NCBI RefSeq assembly: GCF_036010505.1
Contig: NZ_CP108569.1
Coordinates: forward strand, 1,240,001 to 1,304,000
DNA length: 64,000 nucleotides
Origin: Streptomyces sp. NBC_01197
GTDB taxonomy: Bacteria; Actinomycetota; Actinomycetes; Streptomycetales; Streptomycetaceae
Reading direction: 5' to 3'
Position numbers and translations under genes: made by a program. A model generated the notes under the pieces. The model was not told the DNA's origin, did no database searches, and worked only from the letters and a program-made list of their open reading frames with translations. Below, piece by piece: positions 8,099 through 14,879 of the stretch (its first letter is position 1; each line of letters begins with the position of its first letter).

Positions 8099-9466
8099 CT
8101 ACCGGCCGCTCAGGGCTGCGGTGTCGAACAGCTGGTTGGCGGGGCGCGGCAGGCCGTAGTGCTCACGCAGCGTGCGCCCCGTGTACTCGGTGCGGAAGAG
8201 CCCGCGCTCCTGGAGGATCGGCACGACCCGGTCCACGAAGGTCTCGAGCCCGGAGGGCAGCACCGCGGGCATGATGTTGAACCCGTCGGCCGCTCCGCTC
8301 TCGTACCAGTGCTCGAGGGTGTCGGCCACCTGCTCCGCCGTACCCGCGAAGGTACGGTGACCTCGGCCGCCCCCCAACCGTCCGATGAGCTGGCGCACGG
8401 TCAGCCGCTCGCGCCGGGCAAGCTCCACGACGAGGGTGTACCGGCTCTTCGCCCCCTCGATCTCGTCCTCGGTGGGAATGTCATCGGGCAGCTCCTCGTC
8501 GAGCGCCAGGTCGTCCGGGGCGATCCTCAGCCGCTCGGCCAGCTGTCGCTTCGCGTACTCGGGCACGATCAACCGGTCGAGTTCGGCGTCCAGTTCACGG
8601 GCTTCGGCCTCGGTGCCGCCGATGACGGGGACGATCCCCGGCAGGATCCTGATGCCGGCGGGGTCACGGCCCGCGGCCTGCGCGCGCCGCTTGACGTCCT
8701 GGTAGAAGGCGATGCCCTCCTCCAGTGTCTGCTGGGCGGTGAACACCGCCTCCGCGTAGCGGGCGGCGAAGTCCTTGCCGTCCTCGCTGGAGCCCGCCTG
8801 CACCAGCAGCGGATAACCCTGCGGCGGGCGCTGGACGTTCAGCGGCCCGTCGACGCGGAAGTACGGGCCGCTGTGGTCGATCCGGCGTACCCGGTCCGCC
8901 AGCGCGTGCACCCCGCGCTCCTTGTCGGCGACCACGGCGTCGTCGGCCCAGCTGTCCCACAGCTTGGTGGACACCTCGACGAACTCGGCGGCGCGGCGGT
9001 ACCGGTCGCGGTGGAGCGGGGTGTCGTCGAGGCCGAAGTTGCGGGCCGCGTCGGCGCCCGCGGTGGTGACGATGTTCCAGCCGGCCCGGCCGCCGGAGAC
9101 ATGGTCGAGCGAGGCGAACCTGCGGGCCAGGTTGTACGGCTCGTTGTAGCTGGTGGAAGCGGTGGCGATGAGCCCGATGTGCTCGGTGGCGCCAGCCAGC
9201 GCGGTGAGCAGGACGGTGGGCTCCAGCTTGGCCGAAGGCCGCCTGCCCGGGTCGCCCATCAGGACGGGGCTGTCGGCGAGGAACACCGAGTCGAGTCTGC
9301 CGCGTTCGGCGATCCTGGCGAGGTTCTTGTAGTGCTCGATGTCGGAGTTGGCGCGCGCCGGGCTCTCGGCGAGCCGCCAGGACGCCTCGTGATGGCCGGT
9401 GGACATCAGGAACGCGTTGAGGTGCAGCGGGGCGCGGCCGGGGGTGGCGCCGGGGGTACGTGGCAT
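8099..9466 (-). CDS. NtaA/SnaA/DszA-type FMN-dependent monooxygenase
   Basis: 455-residue bacterial-luciferase-like flavin monooxygenase of the NtaA/SnaA/SoxA(DszA) subgroup, which uses reduced FMN supplied by a partner reductase. It shows the subgroup's N-terminal LNAFLMSTGHHEASWR, SVFLADSP, EPYNLARRFASLDHVSGGRAGWN and the NFG...HDRY-like segment (LHRDRY). It is the last gene of an operon with a flavin reductase, an ABC uptake system and a Cys-rich leader peptide. The substrate is therefore probably a sulfonate, sulfone or other organosulfur compound; this is inference, since the subgroup also contains chelator and antibiotic monooxygenases. GAGGAG precedes the ATG. Confidence 0.9.
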   Translation of the reverse strand: MPRTPGATPGRAPLHLNAFLMSTGHHEASWRLAESPARANSDIEHYKNLARIAERGRLDSVFLADSPVLMGDPGRRPSAKLEPTVLLTALAGATEHIGLIATASTSYNEPYNLARRFASLDHVSGGRAGWNIVTTAGADAARNFGLDDTPLHRDRYRRAAEFVEVSTKLWDSWADDAVVADKERGVHALADRVRRIDHSGPYFRVDGPLNVQRPPQGYPLLVQAGSSEDGKDFAARYAEAVFTAQQTLEEGIAFYQDVKRRAQAAGRDPAGIRILPGIVPVIGGTEAEARELDAELDRLIVPEYAKRQLAERLRIAPDDLALDEELPDDIPTEDEIEGAKSRYTLVVELARRERLTVRQLIGRLGGGRGHRTFAGTAEQVADTLEHWYESGAADGFNIMPAVLPSGLETFVDRVVPILQERGLFRTEYTGRTLREHYGLPRPANQLFDTAALSGR

Positions 9467-9527
9467 GACGGTGTCGTCTCCTCAAGGGGTATGCGGGGGG
9501 TAGGCCGGGGGCGCGTACGAGCTGCGG

Positions 9528-10277
9528 CTATGCCTGGAGCTGGGGCTCTGTCACGCCGAGGGCGGCGAGCAGGGTGTCCCGGTGCTCCTGGAACCGGGGA
9601 TCGCGCCGGGTCCTGGGTGCGGCGAGGCCGATCCTCAGATCGAGGGAGATCCGGCCGCCCTCCAGGACCAGCACCCGGTCGGCGAGTTCGACCGCCTCGT
9701 CGACATCGTGGGTCACGAGCAGCACGGCGGGCCGGTGGCGTTCGTACAGCTCGCGCAGCAGCCCGTGCATCCTGAGCCGGGTGAGTGCGTCCAGGGCGCC
9801 GAACGGCTCGTCGGCCAGCAGCAGGCCGGGATCGCGGACCAGGGCGCGGGCGAGTGCGGCCCGCTGCTGCTCACCGCCGGACAGTTCGTGCGGCCAGGAC
9901 CGTTCACGGCCCGCCAGGCCGACCTCGTCGAGCGCGGTCAGCCCGCGGTCCCGGGCCCCGGGACCGCGCATCCCGAGCACCACGTTGTCCAGGAGGCGCA
10001 GCCAGGGCAGCAGCCGGGAGTCCTGGAACGAGAGCGACACCCGCTCGGGGACGCTGAGTCCGCCCGAGCCGTCGACCCCGTGGTCGAGGCCGGCCACTGC
10101 CCGCAGCAGGGTGGACTTGCCCGAGCCGCTGCGGCCGAGCAGAGCGGTGAACTCGCCCCGGGCCAGCGTCAGATCGAGCTCGTGCAGGATGGTCCGGTCG
10201 CCGAAGCGGCGCACCAGCTTCGTCATCCGTACGGCCGCCGGCCGCGTACCGGTCAGCCCGCCAGGGTGCGTCGCCAC
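9528..10277 (-). CDS. ABC transporter ATP-binding protein, SsuB/TauB-like
   Basis: 249-residue ATPase that powers import through the adjacent permease. Walker A is GRSGSGKST, the Q-loop region is FQDSRLLPW, the signature is LSGGEQQR and Walker B LLLADEPFGALD, followed by a switch His (THDVDEA); all are intact. The SLSFQDSRLLPWLRLLDNV pattern is typical of the nitrate/sulfonate/taurine importer class. The GTG start at 10277 overlaps the permease gene by 25 bp; an internal ATG (10226, MTKLVRRF) is an alternative start. Part of the five-gene organosulfur operon. Confidence 0.93.
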   Translation of the reverse strand: MATHPGGLTGTRPAAVRMTKLVRRFGDRTILHELDLTLARGEFTALLGRSGSGKSTLLRAVAGLDHGVDGSGGLSVPERVSLSFQDSRLLPWLRLLDNVVLGMRGPGARDRGLTALDEVGLAGRERSWPHELSGGEQQRAALARALVRDPGLLLADEPFGALDALTRLRMHGLLRELYERHRPAVLLVTHDVDEAVELADRVLVLEGGRISLDLRIGLAAPRTRRDPRFQEHRDTLLAALGVTEPQLQA

Positions 10278-11200
10278 GACAGGGCCCTCCTTCCCGTCGT
10301 CTGGACCAGGGCGTCCGATACGAAGCCGAAGATCCCGTAGACCACCAGGCCGACGATGATGACGTCGGACTGCGCGTACTGCTGGGCCTGGAACATCATG
10401 TAGCCGATTCCGCTGGTGGCGTTGATCTGCTCGACCACGATCAGGCCGAGCCAGGAGGCGGTCACGCCGAGCCGCAGCCCGACGAAGAAGCCGGGCAGCG
10501 AGCCGGGGCCGACCACCGTGCGGATGAACTGGATGCGGCTGAGCCCGAGCGATTGAGCCAGCTCGACATACCGGCTGTCGATGCCGGTCAGCGCGGCGTA
10601 CGTGTTGACGTACACGGTCACCGCCACGCCGAGGGCGATGACGGTGACCTTCATCTCCTCACCGATGCCCAGCCAGAGGATCAGCAGCGGCAGCATCGCC
10701 AGCGAGGGAATGGCCCGCTTGATCTGGAGGGGGCCGTCGAGCAGGTACTCCCCGGTACGGCTCAGCCCGGCCGCCACCGCGAGGGCCGTCCCGGCCGCCG
10801 CCCCGAAGAGGAGACCGAGCCCGGCGCGCTGGAGCGAGATCAGGACGTTCGCCTGGAGCCGGCCGTCGGCGGCCAGATCGCCCGCGGTGGAGAGCACGGT
10901 CCCGGGCCCCGAGAGGATCCTCGGGTCGAGATAGCCGAGAGCGGACGAGGCCCACCAGAGGAGGACCACCAGCGCCGGGCCGATCAGCCGGCCGAAGGGC
11001 ACGGCCCGCCCGGGCCCCAGCCGTTTGCGGGCGGCGCGGCCGGCAGGTCGTTGCGCCAACTCCGCGTGCGGGGACTCGGGGTGCTCGGACTCGGGGTGCT
11101 CGGACTCGGAGGGCACGGACTCGCCGTGCTCGGGCTCGGCGTGCTCGGACTCGGCCTGCGCCGGTTCCCGGAAGCGGGCGTTCGGCAGTACTTCGGTCAT
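10253..11200 (-). CDS. ABC transporter permease, SsuC/TauC-like, with repetitive N-terminal extension
   Basis: 315-residue inner-membrane permease of the nitrate/sulfonate/taurine family, with six predicted helices and the EAA-loop region SLGLSRIQFIRTVVGPGSLPG. The ATG at 11200 overlaps the binding-protein stop (ATGA). Unlike usual SsuC proteins it begins with a hydrophilic ~60-residue cytoplasmic tail rich in Glu, Ser and His (pattern E-H-x-E-S), encoded by six 15-bp DNA repeats. The tail is strongly acidic; its role is unknown and its length probably varies between strains by repeat slippage. Confidence 0.92.
   Translation of the reverse strand: MTEVLPNARFREPAQAESEHAEPEHGESVPSESEHPESEHPESPHAELAQRPAGRAARKRLGPGRAVPFGRLIGPALVVLLWWASSALGYLDPRILSGPGTVLSTAGDLAADGRLQANVLISLQRAGLGLLFGAAAGTALAVAAGLSRTGEYLLDGPLQIKRAIPSLAMLPLLILWLGIGEEMKVTVIALGVAVTVYVNTYAALTGIDSRYVELAQSLGLSRIQFIRTVVGPGSLPGFFVGLRLGVTASWLGLIVVEQINATSGIGYMMFQAQQYAQSDVIIVGLVVYGIFGFVSDALVQTTGRRALSWRRTLAG
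11072..11161 (-). repeat. Six 15-bp tandem repeats within the permease gene
   Basis: Units begin at 11072, 11087, 11102, 11117, 11132 and 11147 with plus-strand consensus GGACTCGGGGTGCTC. Because the period is five codons, expansion or contraction keeps the frame and changes only the length of an acidic E-H-rich tail. The second and first units are identical; the others differ by a few bases. Confidence 0.85.
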
Positions 11201-12261
11201 GATCCCTCCCGGTAGGCGGCGGGTACGGCTTCGGCGGCCAGTCGCTCGAAACGGCGGTCGAACAGCTTGGTGACGTCCTGCCGGGGTACGAAGCCGCCCG
11301 AGGCCAGCAGGTCCGCGGTCTCCTGCTCCCAGGCGATCGCCCGGTTCCAGCTCGTGGTGAAGACCGGCCTGGCCAGGGACGCGACGATGCGCCTGCCGTC
11401 CGCCACCGTGACGCCCTGGTCCTTGACGTAGTACCGGTCGATCCACCGGTCGGGGTGCTCCCAGGCCCAGACCTGGCCACGGGCCCAGAGCGGGATGAAG
11501 TCGCGGACAGCGGTGGCCCTGGCCGGGTCGTCCAGCACCTCGTCCGGCGCCCAGAGAACGGTGAGCAGGTCGACCACATCGGTGTGCACGCCCCGGGCGC
11601 CGTCCTTGCCGTACTGCCTGAGGTACTTGGTGAGCGTGGGCTCCGCGAGCGGGGCCACGTCCACCTGCCTGGACTGGAGTGCGGTCAGGAACTGGGTGCT
11701 GGGCAGGGCCACGAGGGTGACGTCGCTGTTGCGCAGACCGGCCTTCTTCAACGCCCGCAGGACGACCACACCCTGGGCCTGGCCCTGCGAGAAGCCGATC
11801 TTCTTGCCCCGGAAGTCTCCGGTTTCCGTGATCGGTGAGCCGGGCGCTGTGGCGAAGACGTACGACGGGTGGTTGCGCTCCTGGACCGCCACGATCCGCG
11901 CGCCGACCCCGATCGCGGCGGCCTGGACCGGGGGAATTCCCGCATTGACCGCGAGGTCGATGGAGTGGGCGCGGAATCCCTGGATGATGTCGGGGCCCGC
12001 AGTCAGATTGGGCCAGTCGGAGACGGTGAACCGCAGGTCCTTTTTCAGTCCGGACGGGACGAGCTGGAGTTGTGTGGTCCGTACGGCGACGGAGAGTTTC
12101 GTTCCTGGTGGCGGGGCGCCGGACGGGAGTTTTCCGAGCGGTTTCCCGCTGGCGGCCGTCGTGGCCTGTGGGGCGCAGCCGGCGAGGCCGAGCGCCGTGC
12201 CGCCCATGAGGGCGAGAAAGGATCTGCGGCCGGGGGGAGACGAGGGCGGAAAAGCTGGCAC
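11197..12261 (-). CDS. ABC transporter substrate-binding lipoprotein, SsuA-like
   Basis: 354-residue extracytoplasmic binding protein. The N-terminus carries a twin-arginine signal (GRRSFLALMGG) and a lipobox LAGC with lipidated Cys29, so it is probably exported folded through Tat and anchored to the membrane. The body follows the SsuA/THI5-like fold (DLAVNAGIPPVQAAAIG, FRGKKIGFSQGQAQG, LQSRQVDVAPLAEP). Paired permease, ATPase and FMN monooxygenase genes indicate uptake of a sulfonate-like ligand. The GTG start has AGGA upstream; its stop overlaps the permease ATG. Confidence 0.92.
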   Translation of the reverse strand: MPAFPPSSPPGRRSFLALMGGTALGLAGCAPQATTAASGKPLGKLPSGAPPPGTKLSVAVRTTQLQLVPSGLKKDLRFTVSDWPNLTAGPDIIQGFRAHSIDLAVNAGIPPVQAAAIGVGARIVAVQERNHPSYVFATAPGSPITETGDFRGKKIGFSQGQAQGVVVLRALKKAGLRNSDVTLVALPSTQFLTALQSRQVDVAPLAEPTLTKYLRQYGKDGARGVHTDVVDLLTVLWAPDEVLDDPARATAVRDFIPLWARGQVWAWEHPDRWIDRYYVKDQGVTVADGRRIVASLARPVFTTSWNRAIAWEQETADLLASGGFVPRQDVTKLFDRRFERLAAEAVPAAYREGS

Positions 12262-12311
12262 GGTGATTCCTGATCAGTGGGCGGTTGCGGACGGCGGAAT
12301 GGACAACAGAA

Positions 12312-12857
12312 TCAGAGAGGCAGGTAGTTGCCGTCGTGGAACACCAGCGGGCCCCGGCTCTCGTCGAGCCAGGAGTCCTCGACCCGCGCCACCACGATCC
12401 GGTGGTCCCCGGCCGGCACGATCTGCTCGACGCCGAGCCGCAGCCAGCCCGCCACCCCGCCGAGCACCGGCTCGCCGCCCGGCAGCCTCCGCCACTCGGT
12501 CGGCGCGGCGAACCTGTCGATGCCGCTCTTCGCGAACGTCCTGGCCAGCGACTCCTGTTCGGAGCTGAGGAAGTTGACGACGGCGGTCGTGGCGCGCTCG
12601 ATGTGCGGCCAGCTCGAGGCGGTCACCGCGATACCGAAGGACACCAGCGGCGGGTCGAGGGAGAGCGAGGTGAGTGAGGTCGCGGTGAACCCGACCGGCC
12701 CCCGGCCGGAGTCGGCGGTCACGGCGACCACCCCGGCGGGATAACGGCGGAACACCTGCCGGAACCGCTCGGGAGCGATTCCCGGAGTAACTCCGGGAGT
12801 AATTCCGGGATTGGGGTACGTGGACGGTACGGGGGACGGAGTGGCGGTGACGGTCAT
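12312..12857 (-). CDS. Flavin reductase family protein
   Basis: 181-residue FMN-binding split-barrel protein (HpaC/SnaC type) that would reduce FMN with NAD(P)H and hand it to the NtaA-type monooxygenase at the other end of the operon. Family motifs seen: RRYPAGVVAVTA, GFTATSLTSLSLDPPLVSFGI and GDHRIVVARVE. Before the domain there is a 30-residue Pro/Gly/Thr tail made of a short repeat (PGITPGVTPGI) whose DNA consists of direct CCGGGAGTAA-like units. GGGGAG stands just before the ATG. It is the first structural gene after the Cys-rich leader peptide. Confidence 0.9.
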   Translation of the reverse strand: MTVTATPSPVPSTYPNPGITPGVTPGIAPERFRQVFRRYPAGVVAVTADSGRGPVGFTATSLTSLSLDPPLVSFGIAVTASSWPHIERATTAVVNFLSSEQESLARTFAKSGIDRFAAPTEWRRLPGGEPVLGGVAGWLRLGVEQIVPAGDHRIVVARVEDSWLDESRGPLVFHDGNYLPL

Positions 12858-12950
12858 GATCTCCCCAGGAGGAATCGGCCCTCAGGCATGACGGATCAGC
12901 ACGGCATACCTGGAGCAGGAAAGAAGAATGAGGAAGGAAAGCGAGAAACC

Positions 12951-12986
12951 CGCAATCGGGGATTGCGTACGCTCCTCAACGGAGCG
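12951..12986 (-). promoter_or_regulatory. Tandem hairpins, candidate cysteine attenuator
   Basis: Two adjacent perfect hairpins lie between the leader peptide stop (13004) and the flavin reductase start. Read leftwards, the first has arms CGCTCC/GGAGCG (12986-12981 with 12975-12970) and a 5-nt loop. The second has 7-bp arms CGCAATC/GATTGCG (12967-12961 with 12957-12951) and a 3-nt loop, followed by GGTTTCTCGCTTTCC, a pyrimidine-rich tail resembling an intrinsic terminator. Ribosome stalling on the leader's Cys codons could decide which structures form; this is inference. Confidence 0.6.
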
Positions 12987-13003
12987 GACGAGATGCTCAG
13001 CAG

Positions 13004-13126
13004 CTATCGGGAGACCCGAGCGGAGCGACAACAGAAAAGGCGGGCGAAGACGCCGGCCGACGCGACCGCGCGGCAGTCGCACACCCCGAGGGGCGCGTAC
13101 TGGGGAATCCGCTGCGGTCCGGTCAT
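13004..13126 (-). CDS. Cys-rich leader peptide of the organosulfur operon
   Basis: 40-residue peptide beginning MTGPQRIPQYAP with two cysteine clusters, CDCR (Cys16, Cys18) and FCCR (Cys32, Cys33), near its end. The ATG at 13126 has GAGGAT upstream and lies on the operon's strand 146 bp ahead of the flavin reductase. Short Cys- and Arg-rich leader peptides preceding sulfur genes are a known actinobacterial theme, where ribosome pausing at Cys codons reports cysteine starvation. Hairpins between its stop and the first structural gene fit such attenuation. The peptide probably has no function after translation. Confidence 0.72.
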   Translation of the reverse strand: MTGPQRIPQYAPLGVCDCRAVASAGVFARLFCCRSARVSR

Positions 13127-13203
13127 GAATCCATCCTCGCGTCTTGTTTCCCGCCGGGTCAACAATGCAACCTTCTGAATTAATTCGGTGCACCGCCGGA
13201 GCG

Positions 13204-14544
13204 TCAGCAGGCCGCCGTCACCGCGGGCCAGGGGCCGAGCGGGTCCGCGTACAGGGCGCCGAGCGCCACCGCGCCGCCCGCGGTGGCCAGCACCGACTCG
13301 GTGAAACTGCCGGGCACCACGGTCTGTTGGGGGTGGTCGCAGACCAGGGAACGCTCGCCGGCCTCCGCCCGGAGCACGGCCAGGCACTCCGGCAGCCGGG
13401 CGACTCCCGGCTCGACGACCACCAGGATCTCGGGGTCGAAGGTGTCCAGCAGCAGGGCCGCCGCCCGGCCGACATACCGGGCCCGGCGCCTGAAGAGTTC
13501 CCGTGCACGGGGTTCACCGGCCAGGGCGAGATCGAGCAGCTCCCTGAACGTCCTTGTGCGCAGCCCCTGTTCGGCGGCCCGGCTCAGCATCGCGGGCTCC
13601 GAGGCCATGGAGTGGAGACAGCCCGGCCTGCCACACACGCAGAGCACCGCGGCGCCGGTCCCGTGGTCCGGGCCGACCGGCAGATGCGCCACACTCCCCG
13701 CCCCGGCGCGCGGCCCCAGATGGACGGTTCCGGCGGAGGTGAAGGCCGCGTCGATGACGGCACCGACGAAGAGGAGTACCGCGCTGGTACGAGTGGTCAC
13801 CTCACCGAACATCTGCTCCGCGCGCGCCAACGCCCGTGCGTGGCTGTCGACATGGACCGGCAGCCCGGTGGCCGTGGCGAGGTACTCGCGTACCGGCACA
13901 TCGCGCCAGCCGAGCTGGGGATGGTCCACGATCGTCCCGGCCGCGGGGTCGACGCGGTTCCCGGTGGCGACACCGAGCCCGAGTACGGTGCGGCCGCCCG
14001 CGTGCGCGGCCACCAGCAGGGGCAGCCGCGCGGCCAGTGCGCGAAGCACCAGCCGGGGGTCGGTGTCCCGGTGCGGCTCCCGCTCCTCGGCCACGACCCG
14101 GCCCCGCAGATCCATCAGGGAGAGCGTCGAGTGCGCCACGGCGATGTGCGCACCCGCCACCAGGCACTGGCCGGTGTCGATCTCGACCGGGATGTGGGGC
14201 CGCCCCAGACCGCGTGGCCCGGCGGTCTCCGCGGCCTCCCGGATCAGGCCGCGTGCCAGCAGCTGTCTGGAGTGGCCGGTGACCGATGCGGGCGACAGCC
14301 CGGTGAGACGGGCGACGGTGGAGCGGGCGACCGGACCGTGGTCGAGGATCGCGGCGAGAACGGCGCCGGTGGCGGCGCCGGCCGCACGGCGCTGCGGTCC
14401 GGCGGCCGGTATGTCGGAGCGGCGGACGGGGGCGGGACGGCGGACAGGGACGGGGCGGCGGGCGGGCGCGGGCGGACGGTCCACGGATGGCATCCCGTTG
14501 CTCGGTGGGGTGGCACTGCGGTACGGGCTCCTCTGCGGAGCCAC
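13204..14544 (-). CDS. ROK-family transcriptional regulator
   Basis: 446-residue ROK protein with an N-terminal winged helix (ATGAVLAAILDHGPVARSTV... LTGLSPASVTGHSRQLLARGL, about 55-100) and a C-terminal sugar-kinase-like fold. The zinc-binding signature CVCGRPGCLHS is present; the ROK kinase ATP motif is not obvious, consistent with a regulator rather than a kinase. The first ~50 residues are Pro/Arg-rich and probably disordered; the true start may be the ATG at 14493 instead of the GTG at 14544. Neighbours give no sugar-pathway clue; the sulfur operon lies downstream on the same strand behind its own leader. Confidence 0.9.
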   Translation of the reverse strand: MAPQRSPYRSATPPSNGMPSVDRPPAPARRPVPVRRPAPVRRSDIPAAGPQRRAAGAATGAVLAAILDHGPVARSTVARLTGLSPASVTGHSRQLLARGLIREAAETAGPRGLGRPHIPVEIDTGQCLVAGAHIAVAHSTLSLMDLRGRVVAEEREPHRDTDPRLVLRALAARLPLLVAAHAGGRTVLGLGVATGNRVDPAAGTIVDHPQLGWRDVPVREYLATATGLPVHVDSHARALARAEQMFGEVTTRTSAVLLFVGAVIDAAFTSAGTVHLGPRAGAGSVAHLPVGPDHGTGAAVLCVCGRPGCLHSMASEPAMLSRAAEQGLRTRTFRELLDLALAGEPRARELFRRRARYVGRAAALLLDTFDPEILVVVEPGVARLPECLAVLRAEAGERSLVCDHPQQTVVPGSFTESVLATAGGAVALGALYADPLGPWPAVTAAC

Positions 14545-14879
14545 ACGGCAGACCCCGCCGAGGATGGGCGGAGCTCTGCTTCTTCCGGGAAGGGCGCCGC
14601 GCAGCCCGGGAAAACCGGGGCGGGGAGATGAAGTCAGCGGGCGGCGCGTACAGCCAGGCGGTCAGGCCCGGTGACACGCCGCGGAGCACACACGCTTCAG
14701 GTCGACATGACCACGAGTCGTCAGGTGTGCGGAAGGCTGCATGGCGCGCAACGTATCCGGCATGGCTGAACCCGGTCAAACCACCGACCACATCATGGAC
14801 AGCCGCCGAGCGAATGGGGCACCACACGCGTGCCACGGCAGATATCCTTTACGAGTAAAACACCTGCTAATCTTTTGGT
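14545..14879. other. Divergent promoter region between ROK regulator and FUSC gene
   Basis: 335 bp. The right end (about 14840-14880) is AT-rich and holds the FUSC promoter. The left part has no recognised site. Short Cys-containing frames on the minus strand at 14600-14710 lack ribosome-binding sites. Confidence 0.4.
14848..14873 (+). promoter_or_regulatory. FUSC promoter with overlapping palindrome; probable leaderless transcript
   Basis: TAATCT at 14868-14873 is a good -10 hexamer and places the transcription start at or next to the FUSC ATG (14880). No Shine-Dalgarno sequence is present, so the mRNA is probably leaderless. The palindrome TTTACGAGTAAA (14848-14859) sits at the -35 position, where a bound repressor would block RNA polymerase; the MarR regulator encoded second in this operon is the obvious candidate. 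Confidence 0.5.

Noticed and set aside
8085..8105. Terminator between srsC-like and NtaA-like genes
   Set aside because: Only a 5-bp stem (CCGGT/ACCGG) overlapping the stop codon; too weak to call.
12882..13193. 103-codon minus-strand frame overlapping the leader peptide
   Set aside because: No RBS and no coherent composition; the 40-residue Cys-rich frame with GAGGAT is the better candidate in the same place.
14600..14720. Possible second Cys-containing leader peptide upstream of the ROK gene
   Set aside because: The only short frame with an ATG ends after three codons (M-S-T-stop), and the Cys-containing frame has no RBS or start nearby.
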